This document shows positions 25,176 to 33,982 of a stretch of DNA of 64,000 bases, piece by piece. The stretch spans positions 236,001 through 300,000 of the forward strand of contig NZ_JADYVX010000004.1 of NCBI RefSeq assembly GCF_020194175.1, in the 5' to 3' direction. This DNA is from Bradyrhizobium sp. BRP22 (lineage in GTDB: Bacteria > Pseudomonadota > Alphaproteobacteria > Rhizobiales > Xanthobacteraceae). How positions within the stretch are numbered: position 1 is the first letter of the stretch; each line of letters opens with the position of its first letter. A model generated the notes under the pieces. That model worked only from the letters and a program-made list of their open reading frames with translations, ran no database searches and was not told where the DNA came from. The translations under genes were made by a program, and so were the position numbers.

Positions 25176-26573
25176 ATGAGCAACAAGATGTGGGGCGGGC
25201 GGTTCTCCGAACGTCCCGACGCGATCATGGAGGAAATCAACGTCTCCATCGACGTCGATCGTCACCTTTATGCCCAGGACATTGCCGCGTCCAAAGCCCA
25301 CGCGGCGATGCTCGCCGCGCAGGGCATCATCACGGCGGGTGATGCGAAAAATATCGGCAAAGGTCTAGACACGATTTTGTCAGAAATCGACAAGGGTTCG
25401 TTCGATTTCAAGCGCGCGCTCGAAGATATCCATATGAATGTCGAGAGCCGGCTGTCGGAATTGATCGGCCCGGCCGCAGGCCGGCTGCACACCGCGCGCT
25501 CCCGCAACGATCAGGTTGCAACCGATTTCCGCCTCTACGTCCGCGACACGATCGATGAAGTGGATGCGGCGCTGGCGGCGTTCCAGAAGGCGCTGGTCGA
25601 GCGCGCGCTGGAACATGCCTCAACGGTCATGCCCGGCTTCACCCATCTGCAGACCGCCCAGCCCGTCACCTTCGGCCATCATCTGCTCGCCTATGTCGAG
25701 ATGTCGGCGCGCGACCGCGGCCGTTTTGCCGACGCTCGCAAGCGATTGAACGAATCACCGCTCGGCGCCGCCGCGCTCGCCGGCACCTCGTTCCCGATCG
25801 ACCGGGCCGCGACCGCGAAGGCGCTTGGCTTCGACCGTCCGATGGCCAATTCGCTCGACGCCGTCTCCGACCGCGATTTTGTCCTCGAAACGCTCTCGGC
25901 CGCGGCGATCACCGCGGTGCATCTGTCCCGCTTCGCCGAGGAGATCGTGGTCTGGACCTCGCCGCTGGTCGGCCTGGTCAGGCTCAGCGACAAGTTCACC
26001 ACCGGCTCCTCGATCATGCCGCAGAAGCGCAACCCGGATGCGGCGGAACTGGTGCGCGCCAAGACCGGCCGCGTGATCGGCGCGCTGACCGCGCTCCTGA
26101 TCGTGATGAAGGGCCTGCCGCTCGCCTATCAAAAGGACATGCAGGAGGACAAGCAGGGCGCGATGGAAGCCTTTGCGGCGCTGTCGCTCGCGATCCGCGC
26201 CATGACCGGCATGGTCAGGGATCTCGTGCCGGACGAGGCGCGGATGCAGGCCGCGGCCGGCGAGGGCTATGCCACCGCCACTGACCTCGCCGACTGGCTG
26301 GTGCGGACCTTGAGGATGCCGTTCCGCGAGGCCCACCATGTCACTGGCCGCATCGTCGCGCTGGCCTCGGAACGGGGCATCGCCCTGCACGAACTGCCGC
26401 TGCAGGCGATGCAGGAGGTCGAGCCGAAGATCACTGCAGATGTGCTGAAAGTGCTGTCGGTCGAATCATCGGTGAAAAGCCGCACCAGCTACGGCGGCAC
26501 CGCGCCGAGGAACGTGCTTTCCCAGGCGAAGGCATGGGCGAAGCGGCTGGAAAAAGAGCGAAAATGGGGCTGA
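25176..26573 (+). CDS. argH: Argininosuccinate lyase
   Basis: A 465-residue enzyme of the fumarase/aspartase superfamily, the last step of arginine synthesis (argininosuccinate to arginine and fumarate). The signature loop [15 protein letters not shown] is near residue 278. The N-terminus [20 protein letters not shown] and [17 protein letters not shown] (near 107) are both conserved. Normal family length is 460-470. I choose ATG 25176; the same frame is open much further upstream across the divergent tlpA region, which is an antisense shadow. There is a 109-bp divergent promoter region shared with tlpA. Confidence 0.97.
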   Translation: MSNKMWGGRFSERPDAIMEEINVSIDVDRHLYAQDIAASKAHAAMLAAQGIITAGDAKNIGKGLDTILSEIDKGSFDFKRALEDIHMNVESRLSELIGPAAGRLHTARSRNDQVATDFRLYVRDTIDEVDAALAAFQKALVERALEHASTVMPGFTHLQTAQPVTFGHHLLAYVEMSARDRGRFADARKRLNESPLGAAALAGTSFPIDRAATAKALGFDRPMANSLDAVSDRDFVLETLSAAAITAVHLSRFAEEIVVWTSPLVGLVRLSDKFTTGSSIMPQKRNPDAAELVRAKTGRVIGALTALLIVMKGLPLAYQKDMQEDKQGAMEAFAALSLAIRAMTGMVRDLVPDEARMQAAAGEGYATATDLADWLVRTLRMPFREAHHVTGRIVALASERGIALHELPLQAMQEVEPKITADVLKVLSVESSVKSRTSYGGTAPRNVLSQAKAWAKRLEKERKWG

Positions 26574-26664
26574 ACGACAAATTTCGCTGCAACCTCATGA
26601 TTATCCGGGGCTCGCCAGAGCAAATCAATGTTTGTATGGTGCGGCCCGCATTGGGGATTTCGTC

Positions 26665-26940
26665 GTGACCAGTAACCACCGCCTGACCCCGTCGGGATGG
26701 GCTCTCATCCTTGTCGGCGTCGCCGCGCTGACGCTTAGCGGCTGCGGACGCAAGGGCCCGCTCGACCTGCCGCCGACCGCGTCTTCCGCGCAGACGCCGG
26801 TGGCGCCGGAAGGCGATACCGAGACCCGGCGGGCAGCCGAGCCCAGCCTGTTCAATCCGAACTACGGAACGGACGCGCCGCCGGCCGCGGCCAAGGGTCG
26901 CCAGCGGTCGTTCGTGCTCGACCCGCTTCTCGGCAACTGA
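26665..26940 (+). CDS. lptM: LptM-like (YifL) small lipoprotein
   Basis: A 91-residue lipoprotein. The GTG start at 26665 follows GGGGA by seven bases. A short signal peptide ends in the lipobox LSGC (TLSGCGRKGPLDLPP), which is the hallmark of the LptM/YifL family; in E. coli LptM assists oxidative maturation of the LPS translocon LptD. The rest is Pro/Ala-rich and probably disordered. The position right before lysA is typical of proteobacteria. Eight bases separate it from lysA, so they are co-transcribed. Confidence 0.85.
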   Translation: MTSNHRLTPSGWALILVGVAALTLSGCGRKGPLDLPPTASSAQTPVAPEGDTETRRAAEPSLFNPNYGTDAPPAAAKGRQRSFVLDPLLGN

Positions 26941-26947
26941 GCGTGCC

Positions 26948-28213
26948 ATGAATCATTTCGACTATCGCGACGGCGTGTTGCACGCCGAAGCGGTTGACCT
27001 GTCCAGGCTCGCCGAAACGGTGGGCACGCCGTTCTATTGCTATTCGACCGCGACGCTGGAGCGCCATTACCGGGTGTTCACCGAAGCCTTCGCCGGCGAG
27101 AAGGTGTTGGTCTGCTACGCCATGAAGGCCAATTCCAACCAGTCCGTGCTGCGCACCCTGGCAAGGCTCGGCGCCGGCGCTGACGTGGTCTCGGGCGGCG
27201 AATTGAAGCGCGCGCTCGCCGCCGGCATCCCGCCGTCCAAGATCGTCTTCTCCGGCGTCGGCAAGACCGAGACCGAATTGCGCGCCGCGCTCGCCGCCGA
27301 CATCCTCTGCATCAACATCGAATCCGAGCCCGAGCTCGAACTGTTGTCGCGGCTTGCGACTGAGATGGGCAAGACTGCGCGCATCTCGGTGCGCGTCAAT
27401 CCGGATGTCGACGCCGGCACCCATGCCAAGATCTCGACCGGCAAGTCCGAGAACAAGTTCGGCATCCCGATCACGCGCGCGAGAGAGGTCTATGCCCGTG
27501 CGGCGAAGCTGCCGGGCATCGAGGTGACGGGCGCCGACATGCATATCGGCAGCCAGATCACCGATCTCTCCAAGATGGAGACCGCGTTCCGGATTCTCGC
27601 CGAATTCGTGCAGACGCTGCGCGCCGACGGCCACAACGTCTCACATATCGATTTCGGCGGCGGCCTCGGCATTCCCTATTACATGGACCGCGAGGCGCCG
27701 CCGGCGCCCGACGCCTATGCCGCGATGGTCAAGCGCGTGACGCATAATCTCGGCTGCACGCTGATGTTCGAGCCGGGGCGGATGATCGTCGGCAATGCCG
27801 GCATCCTCGTCACCCGCGTGATCTATGTGAAGCATGGCGAGGCCAAGAACTTCGTCATCATCGATGCCGCGATGAACGACCTGATCCGGCCGACGCTGTA
27901 CGAAGCGTATCACGACATCCTGCCGGTGCGGCAGGCCCCAAAGGGCGCGCCGATGATCGTTGCCGACGTGGTCGGCCCGGTCTGTGAAAGCGGCGATTAT
28001 CTCGCGCTCGACCGTTCGCTGCCCGAGCCGAAGGTGGGCGATCTTCTGGCGATCATGACCGCCGGCGCCTATGGCGCCGTGCAGTCCGGCAGCTACAACA
28101 CGCGGCCCCTGGTGCCGGAAGTGCTGGTCAAGGACGATCAATATGCCATCGTGCGTCCGCGCGTCGACGTCGAGGCGCTGATCGCGATGGACAAGCCCGC
28201 GCCATGGCTGTGA
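26948..28213 (+). CDS. lysA: Diaminopimelate decarboxylase
   Basis: A 421-residue PLP enzyme converting meso-diaminopimelate to lysine. The PLP-binding Lys is in VLVCYAMKANSNQSVL (Lys near residue 60). HIDFGGGLGIPY (near 236), EPGRMIVGNAGILVT (near 275) and the C-terminal catalytic Cys in VGPVCESGDYL (near 345) all fit the alanine-racemase-fold decarboxylases. The adjacent upstream LptM-like gene is the usual neighbour. Length is typical. Two bases after its stop lies the end of an oppositely oriented, broken gene. Confidence 0.97.
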   Translation: MNHFDYRDGVLHAEAVDLSRLAETVGTPFYCYSTATLERHYRVFTEAFAGEKVLVCYAMKANSNQSVLRTLARLGAGADVVSGGELKRALAAGIPPSKIVFSGVGKTETELRAALAADILCINIESEPELELLSRLATEMGKTARISVRVNPDVDAGTHAKISTGKSENKFGIPITRAREVYARAAKLPGIEVTGADMHIGSQITDLSKMETAFRILAEFVQTLRADGHNVSHIDFGGGLGIPYYMDREAPPAPDAYAAMVKRVTHNLGCTLMFEPGRMIVGNAGILVTRVIYVKHGEAKNFVIIDAAMNDLIRPTLYEAYHDILPVRQAPKGAPMIVADVVGPVCESGDYLALDRSLPEPKVGDLLAIMTAGAYGAVQSGSYNTRPLVPEVLVKDDQYAIVRPRVDVEALIAMDKPAPWL

Positions 28214-28214
28214 G

Positions 28215-28885
28215 CTAGCTGGCTCTTGGCCGCCCCTGAAGCTCGCCCCACGGCAGCCGTTCGGCGTCGCAGGATGAACTCTCGGCGACGCTGATGACAG
28301 GCGAAATGTGCCTGACCAGGCCGAGCTCGCGCAGGAATCTGGTCCAAAGATAATCCAGCACGGTGTCGCCGTTCCGACGCATGCGCAACAACCAGCTCAC
28401 AAGCGTAGCATCGGCCCGCAAGATCAGGTCGGCGAAGAATTGAAACAGCAATCGGCTCCACAGCATCGGCACGCTGGTCGCCACCATGATCAGGGCGCCG
28501 CGCCGCGATGAGGGGACATCGCTGGAGATGACGAGGTAGAGGCCGAGCGCGGTGACAGCGAACCAGCTCAGGGCCCGATGGGCAGAACCACCATGACAAT
28601 GAATGCCGCGCCAATCGCGAATTCTGAAGGCCGAATCCCGGTCGTCCTGTCCTGAAGAATGAGAGCGATCCCGGCGATGCACGAAACCCAGACGATAATG
28701 CTGACCTCAAAGGTATTGAAGAAGGCGTCCGCCCATCCAAGCCGGTCGATCGATTGAATGATGCGCGATGTGAGGCCACTGATGCAGCCGAGTGCGAAGA
28801 GCCCTGCGAAGAATTCGCCGCGCGACAGCACTCTCGCCGTTTGCGATGCGGGGTGGCTGGCAATTAATTCATTTAAAATGGTCAT
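28215..28885 (-). pseudogene. Frameshifted membrane protein, possible exosortase-like remnant
   Basis: Two overlapping open frames on the minus strand read as one membrane protein only if one base is restored near 28573. The first part (ATG 28885) has hydrophobic segments such as LFALGCISGLTSRIIQ, VSIIVWVSCIAGIALIL and FAIGAAFIVMVVLPIG and stops at 28568. The other frame continues LSWFAVTALGLYLVIS, ALIMVATSVPMLWSRLLFQF and LVSWLLRMRRNGDTV. This membrane layout and the Arg-rich segment resemble exosortase family transpeptidases. Exosortases need a Cys after this segment; the only nearby candidate (PDSCASS, codons near 28331) is in a third frame. I read it as a decayed gene. The family assignment is from memory and uncertain. 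Confidence 0.5.
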
Positions 28886-29237
28886 CGCGATTTAATATAT
28901 TTGATTCAGTTTAACCACCGAACAGCGGCGCGACAACGGAGTTTTTACTCACCGGAGCCCCCGGACAAACGCGATGAGCGTGGAAGCCGGCGACGCCGTT
29001 TGAGCTGAAACCGCAGCGCCGGGGACAGTGGCTTTTCCGGCCTAACAAAACGGCGATCGCGCAATCTCCCAGTCGTGGGGCAGCCCTATCCGGCTGATAA
29101 GTCTCGGATAAAAATGCAGTATTCCGGGCCGGCCCGTCGCCGATTATTTTTGCTATTTAAAGATTAAATACCCATTGACAGTTATTTAAACTAGAGTGAG
29201 ATTAATATTATCAAATGTGGCTGAGCGGAGTGCAACA
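28886..29237. other. AT-rich divergent intergenic region
   Basis: About 350 bp lie between the broken exosortase-like gene and the small tail-bearing protein gene. The half nearest the plus-strand gene (29140-29215) is markedly AT-rich for this genome. A TTGACA at 29175-29180 is followed by TAATAT at 29203-29208, a spacing of 22, too long for a normal promoter. I see no riboswitch or repeat. Confidence 0.5.
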
Positions 29238-29465
29238 ATGTCGTTACCGGGCTGGGTTCTTGCGATTTTCCTCTTGATGGCGGCGGCAGTGCCGGTCGGG
29301 GTGTACTTCACTGCCACGCTGTTCTTCCCTCCCGGCCAGTTCTACACCTATGTCGGCGAGGGAACGTATCGTGGCGCGCCGGGTCCCGCGGCTGGCGCAG
29401 GACTTCCCTTCCTGGTCGGAGCGGGCGTCTATTGGTACGTCAGGCGCCGCCGCAAGGCGAAATAG
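29238..29465 (+). CDS. Small secreted/membrane protein with exosortase-type C-terminal tail
   Basis: A 75-residue protein with an N-terminal hydrophobic segment (LPGWVLAIFLLMAAAVPVGV). A short polar centre follows, then a C-terminal block: PGPAAGAGLPFLVGAGVYWY plus a basic end RRRRKAK. A short Pro/Gly motif, then a membrane helix, then an Arg cluster is the tripartite plan of PEP-CTERM-like sorting signals. I start at ATG 29238 with GGAG about nine bases before it; an in-frame ATG at 29196 is less supported. It is divergent from the broken exosortase-like gene. Function is unknown, and the sorting-signal reading is inference. Confidence 0.6.
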   Translation: MSLPGWVLAIFLLMAAAVPVGVYFTATLFFPPGQFYTYVGEGTYRGAPGPAAGAGLPFLVGAGVYWYVRRRRKAK

Positions 29466-29523
29466 CGCCCGCGCGATCGCCGCTGCAAACGGCAGACACA
29501 AAACACTTTGATGGAAATGCAGA

Positions 29524-29549
29524 AAGACCGCCGCGAGGCGGTCTTCTTA
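29524..29549. terminator. Bidirectional terminator between convergent genes
   Basis: A perfect 9-bp stem AAGACCGCC / GGCGGTCTT with a GCGA tetraloop is followed by a short T-rich tail on both strands. It sits 58 bp after the small tail-bearing gene and 15 bp after the HIBADH-family stop on the other strand. Confidence 0.85.
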
Positions 29550-29559
29550 GTTCGAGAGC

Positions 29560-30468
29560 CTACTTCGCCGCGTGACCGCCCTTTGATCCACCGACCACCA
29601 CGCCCGCGGCCTTCTCGATCGGCTTGATCGCGGAGGTGAAATCGGACTCCGGACCCGTCTCGCGGATCACGACTTCCCAGAGCCGGCCGACGGCTTCGGC
29701 GACTTCCATCGACAAGCCCAGCGATTTCATCTCTTCCACGCACAGCCGCACGTCCTTCACCATCAGGCCGGTGGCGAAGCCGAAATCGAAAGTGCGCGGC
29801 AGCACCGAGCGCGGAAACTTGTCGCGGCTCGCCGTGTTCATGCCCGAGCCCGCATTGATGACATCGATCATCACGGCCGGATCGAGCCCGGACTTCACAC
29901 CCATCACCACCGCTTCCGAGGTCGCGACCATCGCGGTTGCCGACAGGAAGTTGTTGGCGAGCTTCATGGTCTGCCCGGAGCCGGGCTTTTCGCCGATGAA
30001 GAACACCTTGCCGATCACGTCGAGCGCGGGCTTCAGCGCTTCATAGTCCGCGCGCGGACCGGAGACCATCACCGCCAGCGTTCCCTTTTCGGCGCCGCCG
30101 ACGCCGCCGCTGACGGGGCTGTCGATCTGCACGATGTTGCGCTTCGCCAGGAGATCGTGGATGCGCACCGCCATCTGCGAGCCGACGGTGGAGAGATCGA
30201 CGAAGCGTTTGACGCGCTTGCCCCCGATCACGCCGCCGGCGCCCGTGGCGACGTCGAGCGAAGCCTGCAACGAGGGCAGGCTCGCCATCACGGTCTCGAC
30301 CCGGTCGGCGATCTCCTTCGGCGAGGATGCCGCTTGCGCGCCGCGCGCGGTCAGCCGCTCGACCGCCTCCTTGCGCGTATCGAACACGGTCAATTGATGC
30401 CCGGCCTCGACCAGCCGGCGCGCCATCGGAAAACCCATGTTTCCGAGGCCGATGAATCCAATTTCCAT
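29560..30468 (-). CDS. NAD(P)-dependent beta-hydroxyacid dehydrogenase (HIBADH family)
   Basis: A 302-residue dehydrogenase of the 3-hydroxyisobutyrate/tartronate semialdehyde family. The nucleotide motif IGFIGLGNMGFPMARRL opens the protein, the substrate loop DSPVSGGVGGAEKGTLA is near 117, and the catalytic Lys is in GSGQTMKLANNFLSA (near 170). It oxidises a beta-hydroxyacid or reduces the semialdehyde; the exact substrate is not decidable. It lies just downstream, on the same strand, of a carboxymuconolactone-decarboxylase-like gene with an intervening palindrome, so they may share a catabolic role. Confidence 0.9.
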   Translation of the reverse strand: MEIGFIGLGNMGFPMARRLVEAGHQLTVFDTRKEAVERLTARGAQAASSPKEIADRVETVMASLPSLQASLDVATGAGGVIGGKRVKRFVDLSTVGSQMAVRIHDLLAKRNIVQIDSPVSGGVGGAEKGTLAVMVSGPRADYEALKPALDVIGKVFFIGEKPGSGQTMKLANNFLSATAMVATSEAVVMGVKSGLDPAVMIDVINAGSGMNTASRDKFPRSVLPRTFDFGFATGLMVKDVRLCVEEMKSLGLSMEVAEAVGRLWEVVIRETGPESDFTSAIKPIEKAAGVVVGGSKGGHAAK

Positions 30469-30484
30469 GGTGTTTCCTCTCCAC

Positions 30485-30575
30485 CGTCATTGCGAGGAGC
30501 GAAGCGACGAAGCAATCCATCTTTCCACTGCGCCGTGTTGCGGCATGGATTGCTTCGCTTCGCTCGCAATGACGA
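30485..30575. repeat. Dispersed inverted repeat
   Basis: The arms GTCATTGCGAGGAGCGAAGC and GCTTCGCTCGCAATGACG are nearly complementary, and inner arms AAGCAATCCAT / ATGGATTGCTT are perfectly so. A solitary half-copy (ATTGCTTCGCTCCGCTCGCA) appears at 52023-52042. Confidence 0.85.
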
Positions 30576-30576
30576 C

Positions 30577-30957
30577 TTAGCCCTTGTCGATCTCGGCGAA
30601 CACTTCGCGCGCGATGCGGAAGCTGTCGACGGCGGCGGGCATGCCGCCATAGATCGCGACCTGCATCAGGATCTCGCGGATCTCGTCGCGGGTGACGCCG
30701 TTGGTGAGCGCGCCCTTCAGGTGTGCGCGCAATTCGTGCGGCCGGTTCAGGATCGAGATCATCGCGATGTTGAGCATGCTGCGGGTCTTGCGCGGCAATT
30801 CCTCGCGGCCCCAGACCGCGCCCCAGCAATATTCGGTGAGCAGTTCCTGGAATGGTTTGTTGAAGCTGTCGACGTTCTTGAGCGCGTTGGTGACATAGGC
30901 CTCGCCAAGCACGGCCTTGCGGATTTCCAGGCCTTTGTCGTGCGTCTTTTGGTCCAT
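30577..30957 (-). CDS. Carboxymuconolactone decarboxylase family protein
   Basis: A 126-residue AhpD-like/CMD-fold protein. LLTEYCWGAVWGREELPRK near residue 38, RSMLNIAMISILNRPHELRA, and GVTRDEIREILMQVAIYGG with PAAVDSFR all match 4-carboxymuconolactone decarboxylase-type members. The CXXC of peroxidase-type AhpD is absent, pointing to the decarboxylase-like branch. The true PcaC substrate (beta-ketoadipate pathway) is possible but no pca genes are adjacent. The gene is 108 bp upstream of the HIBADH-family gene on the same strand. Confidence 0.88.
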   Translation of the reverse strand: MDQKTHDKGLEIRKAVLGEAYVTNALKNVDSFNKPFQELLTEYCWGAVWGREELPRKTRSMLNIAMISILNRPHELRAHLKGALTNGVTRDEIREILMQVAIYGGMPAAVDSFRIAREVFAEIDKG

Positions 30958-30983
30958 GACGTTTCCTCATGCAGTTTGGAGAA

Positions 30984-31036
30984 CATGATCCGGAATAGTG
31001 GAAACCGGCTCGCCGAAAAAGATCATGCTCGAACGG
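30984..31036. repeat. Dispersed repeat, CATGATC class
   Basis: It is bounded by CATGATCCGGAA and GATCATGC, with a central GGAAACCGG. It resembles elements at 22961 and 39389. Confidence 0.55.
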
Positions 31037-31198
31037 AAGGATGTGATCATCATCTGATTTCGGATCACGATCCCGGTTGCGGCCGCGGACGTTACGGGGT
31101 CGCTCACGCGCAGTCACGCCTTCGTGTTATGCGTATTTCCGAGTGTGGGTTGCCGGAATGGAACAGGTGCCTCATTGCCGCCCTTGTGGTAAGGTGTC

Positions 31199-33835
31199 GT
31201 GTCGGGCAACCGGGAGATTTTATTGAGCGGCGACCCCTCTGAGCCCGCGCGCGAGCCTGGCGCCGTCGCGCGGCTGAAGCTGAACGAAGCCCTGCAGCGG
31301 GCACGAAACGCGATCGCCTGGGAGCGCGGATGGCCGCATCTGGCCCGGTTTCTGACCGTCATCGGATTGTTCCTGGTGGTCTCCTGGGTTGGACTCTGGC
31401 TGATGCTGCCGCTTGCGGTACGCTTGGCCGGTGTGGGCCTGTTCGCATTGCTGGCGCTCGCCGCGCTGCTCCCGCTGGCTCGCTTCCGCTGGCCGACCCG
31501 CGATGAGGGCTTAAGCCGGCTCGATCGCGGCACCGGCATCCGCCATCGCCCGGCGACCGCGCTGACCGATACGCTCGCGAGCCAGGATCCGGTCTCGCAA
31601 GCGCTGTGGCAGGCGCAGCGCGAGCGTACGCTGGCCGCGCTCAAGCGCATCCGCGCCGGCCTGCCGTCGCCGCGGCTTCCGATCCACGATCCGTGGGCGC
31701 TGCGGGGGCTGGTGATCGTGATGCTGGTTGCCGCCTATGTCGCCGCCGGCGACGAGCGTTCTCTCCGTTTGGCCTCCGCTTTCGATTGGAACGGCGTGCT
31801 GGCGCCGACCAACATCCGGGTCGATGCCTGGGTGACGCCGCCGAACTATACCGGCAAGCCGCCGATCATCCTGTCATCGGCGAACCGTGAGTCGGGGGCC
31901 GCCGAGAGCGGGCCGTTGGCGGTTCCCGCCGGCAGCACGCTTCTGGTGCGCTCCAGTGGCGGCAATATCGATGTCGTCGCCGGTGGCGGCGTCACTGAGG
32001 TTGCGCCAAACGGAGAGGCGCCGAAGGGTACCAACGAGCGCCATTTCAAGATTGCAGGCGACGGCACCGCGCATGTCCGCGCACCTGCCGGCCAGCCGCT
32101 GTGGCGTTTTACCGCAACCCCCGATCGCCCGCCGTCGATCGCGCTGGCCAAGGATCCGGAGCGACAGGCGCGCGGCTCGTTGCAATTGTCCTACAGGCTC
32201 GAGGACGATTACGGCGTCACCGAAGCGCGCGCGCAATTCGTCGCCCGTCCGGGCGATGCGAAGGATCCCGGCAAGGACTCCCGCAACGGCGGAACCAAGA
32301 CAGCCGAGGCCCGGCCGCTGTTCGAGCCGCCACAGTTTCCGCTCGTGCTGCCGAACGCGCGCACCCGCAATGGCGTCGGCCAGACCGTCAAGGACCTGAG
32401 CGAAGATCCCTATGCCGGCGCAGATGTCACGCTGACCCTGACGGCAAAGGACGAGGCCGGCAACGAGACCAAGAGCGAACCGTTCAACATGCGCCTGCCG
32501 GAGCGGTTGTTCACCAAGCCGCTGGCGCGGGCCCTGATCGAGCAGCGCCGCATTCTCGCGCTCGACGCCGGCAAGAACGCCGATGTCTACGCTGCGCTGG
32601 ATGCGCTATTGATCGCGCCGGAAATGTTCACGCCGGAGGCCGGCACCTATCTCGGCCTGCACAGCGTGGCGCGGCAGCTCGAGGCCGCCCATACCGACAA
32701 CGCGCTGCGCGAGGTCGTCGCCAGCATGTGGGCACTTGCCGTCACCATCGAGGACGGCAACATCACCGATGTCGACAAGGCGCTGCGCGCGGCGCAGGAC
32801 GCCTTGAAGCAGGCACTGGAGCGCGGCGCGAGCGACGAGGAGATCAAGAAGCTCACCGACAATCTGCGCGCGGCGCTCGACAATTTCCTGCGCCAGCTTG
32901 CCGAACAGTTCCGCAACAACCCGCAGCAATTGGCGCGTCCGCTCGATCCCAACGCCAAGGTGCTGAGCCAACAGGACCTGAAGAACATGCTCGATCGCAT
33001 GGAGCGCATGTCGCGCTCCGGCGACAAGGACGCGGCGAGGCAGTTGCTCGATCAGCTCCAGCAGATGCTGGAGAACCTGCAGATGGCGCAGCCCGGTCAG
33101 GGCGGCGACAACGACATGGAGCAGGCGCTGAACGAGCTCGGCGACATGATCCGCAAGCAGCAGCAACTCCGCGACAAAACCTTCAAGCAGGGTCAGGATT
33201 CGCGGCGCGACCGCATGCGCGGCAAGCAGGGCGATCAGTCAATGTCCGACCTGCAGCAGGACCAGCAGGCGCTGCGGGACCGGCTACAGAAGCTGCAGGA
33301 AGAGCTCGCCAAGCGCGGCATGGGACAACAGGGCCAGCGTGGCGAGAAGGGCCAAAAGGGTCAACGCGGCGAACAGGGACAGCAGGGCCAGCAAGGTCAG
33401 GGTGGCCAGCAGGGCGATCAGGGCGACGGCGAGGATGGGCTGGATCAGGCCGATTCCGCAATGGGCGATGCCAGCGGCCGGCTCGGCGAAGGCAATGCCG
33501 ACGGTGCGGTGGACTCGCAGGGCCGCGCGCTCGACGCGTTGCGCAAGGGCGCGCAGAGCCTCGCCGAGGCGATGCAGCAGGGCGACGGCGACCAGTCCGG
33601 CGACGGCCCCGGCAACCGCGCAGGCCGCCAGCAGAGCGGCGGCAACCAGACCGATCCGCTCGGCCGTCCCCTGCATGGCCGCGAGTTCGGCGACGACTAC
33701 ACCGTCAAGATCCCCGGCGAGATCGACGTGCAGCGCGTCAGGCGAATCCTGGAAGAACTCCGGCGCCGCCTCGCCGACCCATCGCGGCCGCAGATCGAGC
33801 TCGACTACCTGGAGCGCCTGCTGAAGGATTACTGA
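31199..33835 (+). CDS. TIGR02302 family membrane protein (DUF4175-like)
   Basis: An 878-residue protein. Two N-terminal transmembrane helices (FLTVIGLFLVVSWVGLWLML and LAGVGLFALLALAALLPL) and a third near residue 170 anchor a large hydrophilic domain. The centre includes VDAWVTPPNYTGKPPI. The second half is helical and Gln-rich, with a collagen-like G-x-x tract (GQRGEKGQKGQRGEQGQQGQ and onward, about residues 705-745), and it ends GEIDVQRVRRILEELRRR. The family is conserved in Alphaproteobacteria without known function. GTG at 31199 has AAGG upstream; TTG at 31223 has a better GGGAG, so the start may be eight codons later. Confidence 0.88.
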   Translation: MSGNREILLSGDPSEPAREPGAVARLKLNEALQRARNAIAWERGWPHLARFLTVIGLFLVVSWVGLWLMLPLAVRLAGVGLFALLALAALLPLARFRWPTRDEGLSRLDRGTGIRHRPATALTDTLASQDPVSQALWQAQRERTLAALKRIRAGLPSPRLPIHDPWALRGLVIVMLVAAYVAAGDERSLRLASAFDWNGVLAPTNIRVDAWVTPPNYTGKPPIILSSANRESGAAESGPLAVPAGSTLLVRSSGGNIDVVAGGGVTEVAPNGEAPKGTNERHFKIAGDGTAHVRAPAGQPLWRFTATPDRPPSIALAKDPERQARGSLQLSYRLEDDYGVTEARAQFVARPGDAKDPGKDSRNGGTKTAEARPLFEPPQFPLVLPNARTRNGVGQTVKDLSEDPYAGADVTLTLTAKDEAGNETKSEPFNMRLPERLFTKPLARALIEQRRILALDAGKNADVYAALDALLIAPEMFTPEAGTYLGLHSVARQLEAAHTDNALREVVASMWALAVTIEDGNITDVDKALRAAQDALKQALERGASDEEIKKLTDNLRAALDNFLRQLAEQFRNNPQQLARPLDPNAKVLSQQDLKNMLDRMERMSRSGDKDAARQLLDQLQQMLENLQMAQPGQGGDNDMEQALNELGDMIRKQQQLRDKTFKQGQDSRRDRMRGKQGDQSMSDLQQDQQALRDRLQKLQEELAKRGMGQQGQRGEKGQKGQRGEQGQQGQQGQGGQQGDQGDGEDGLDQADSAMGDASGRLGEGNADGAVDSQGRALDALRKGAQSLAEAMQQGDGDQSGDGPGNRAGRQQSGGNQTDPLGRPLHGREFGDDYTVKIPGEIDVQRVRRILEELRRRLADPSRPQIELDYLERLLKDY

Positions 33836-33844
33836 GTCGAAGTT

Positions 33845-33950
33845 TTCCGCCCGTCGTCATCGTCCGCGAAGGCGGACGATCCAGTATTCCAGAGACGTCC
33901 GAGTTCAATTGAGAGGCCGCCGCTTGCTGGATACCTCGCCTGCGCGGGGT
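33845..33950. repeat. Dispersed repeat downstream of TIGR02302 gene
   Basis: The palindrome TCGTCCGCGAAGGCGGACGA and the following ATCCAGTATTCC also appear, in inverted form, near 52655-52690. It is a third family of short intergenic palindromes. Confidence 0.6.
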
Positions 33951-33982
33951 ATGACAGAGTGTGTGCGGGCACTTTTGTAAGC

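Noticed and set aside
29220..29240. Sigma-54-like box (TGGCTGAGCGGAGTGC) before the small tail-bearing gene
   Set aside because: The GG to GC spacing is 11 rather than 10 bases and the site would lie on the ribosome-binding site.
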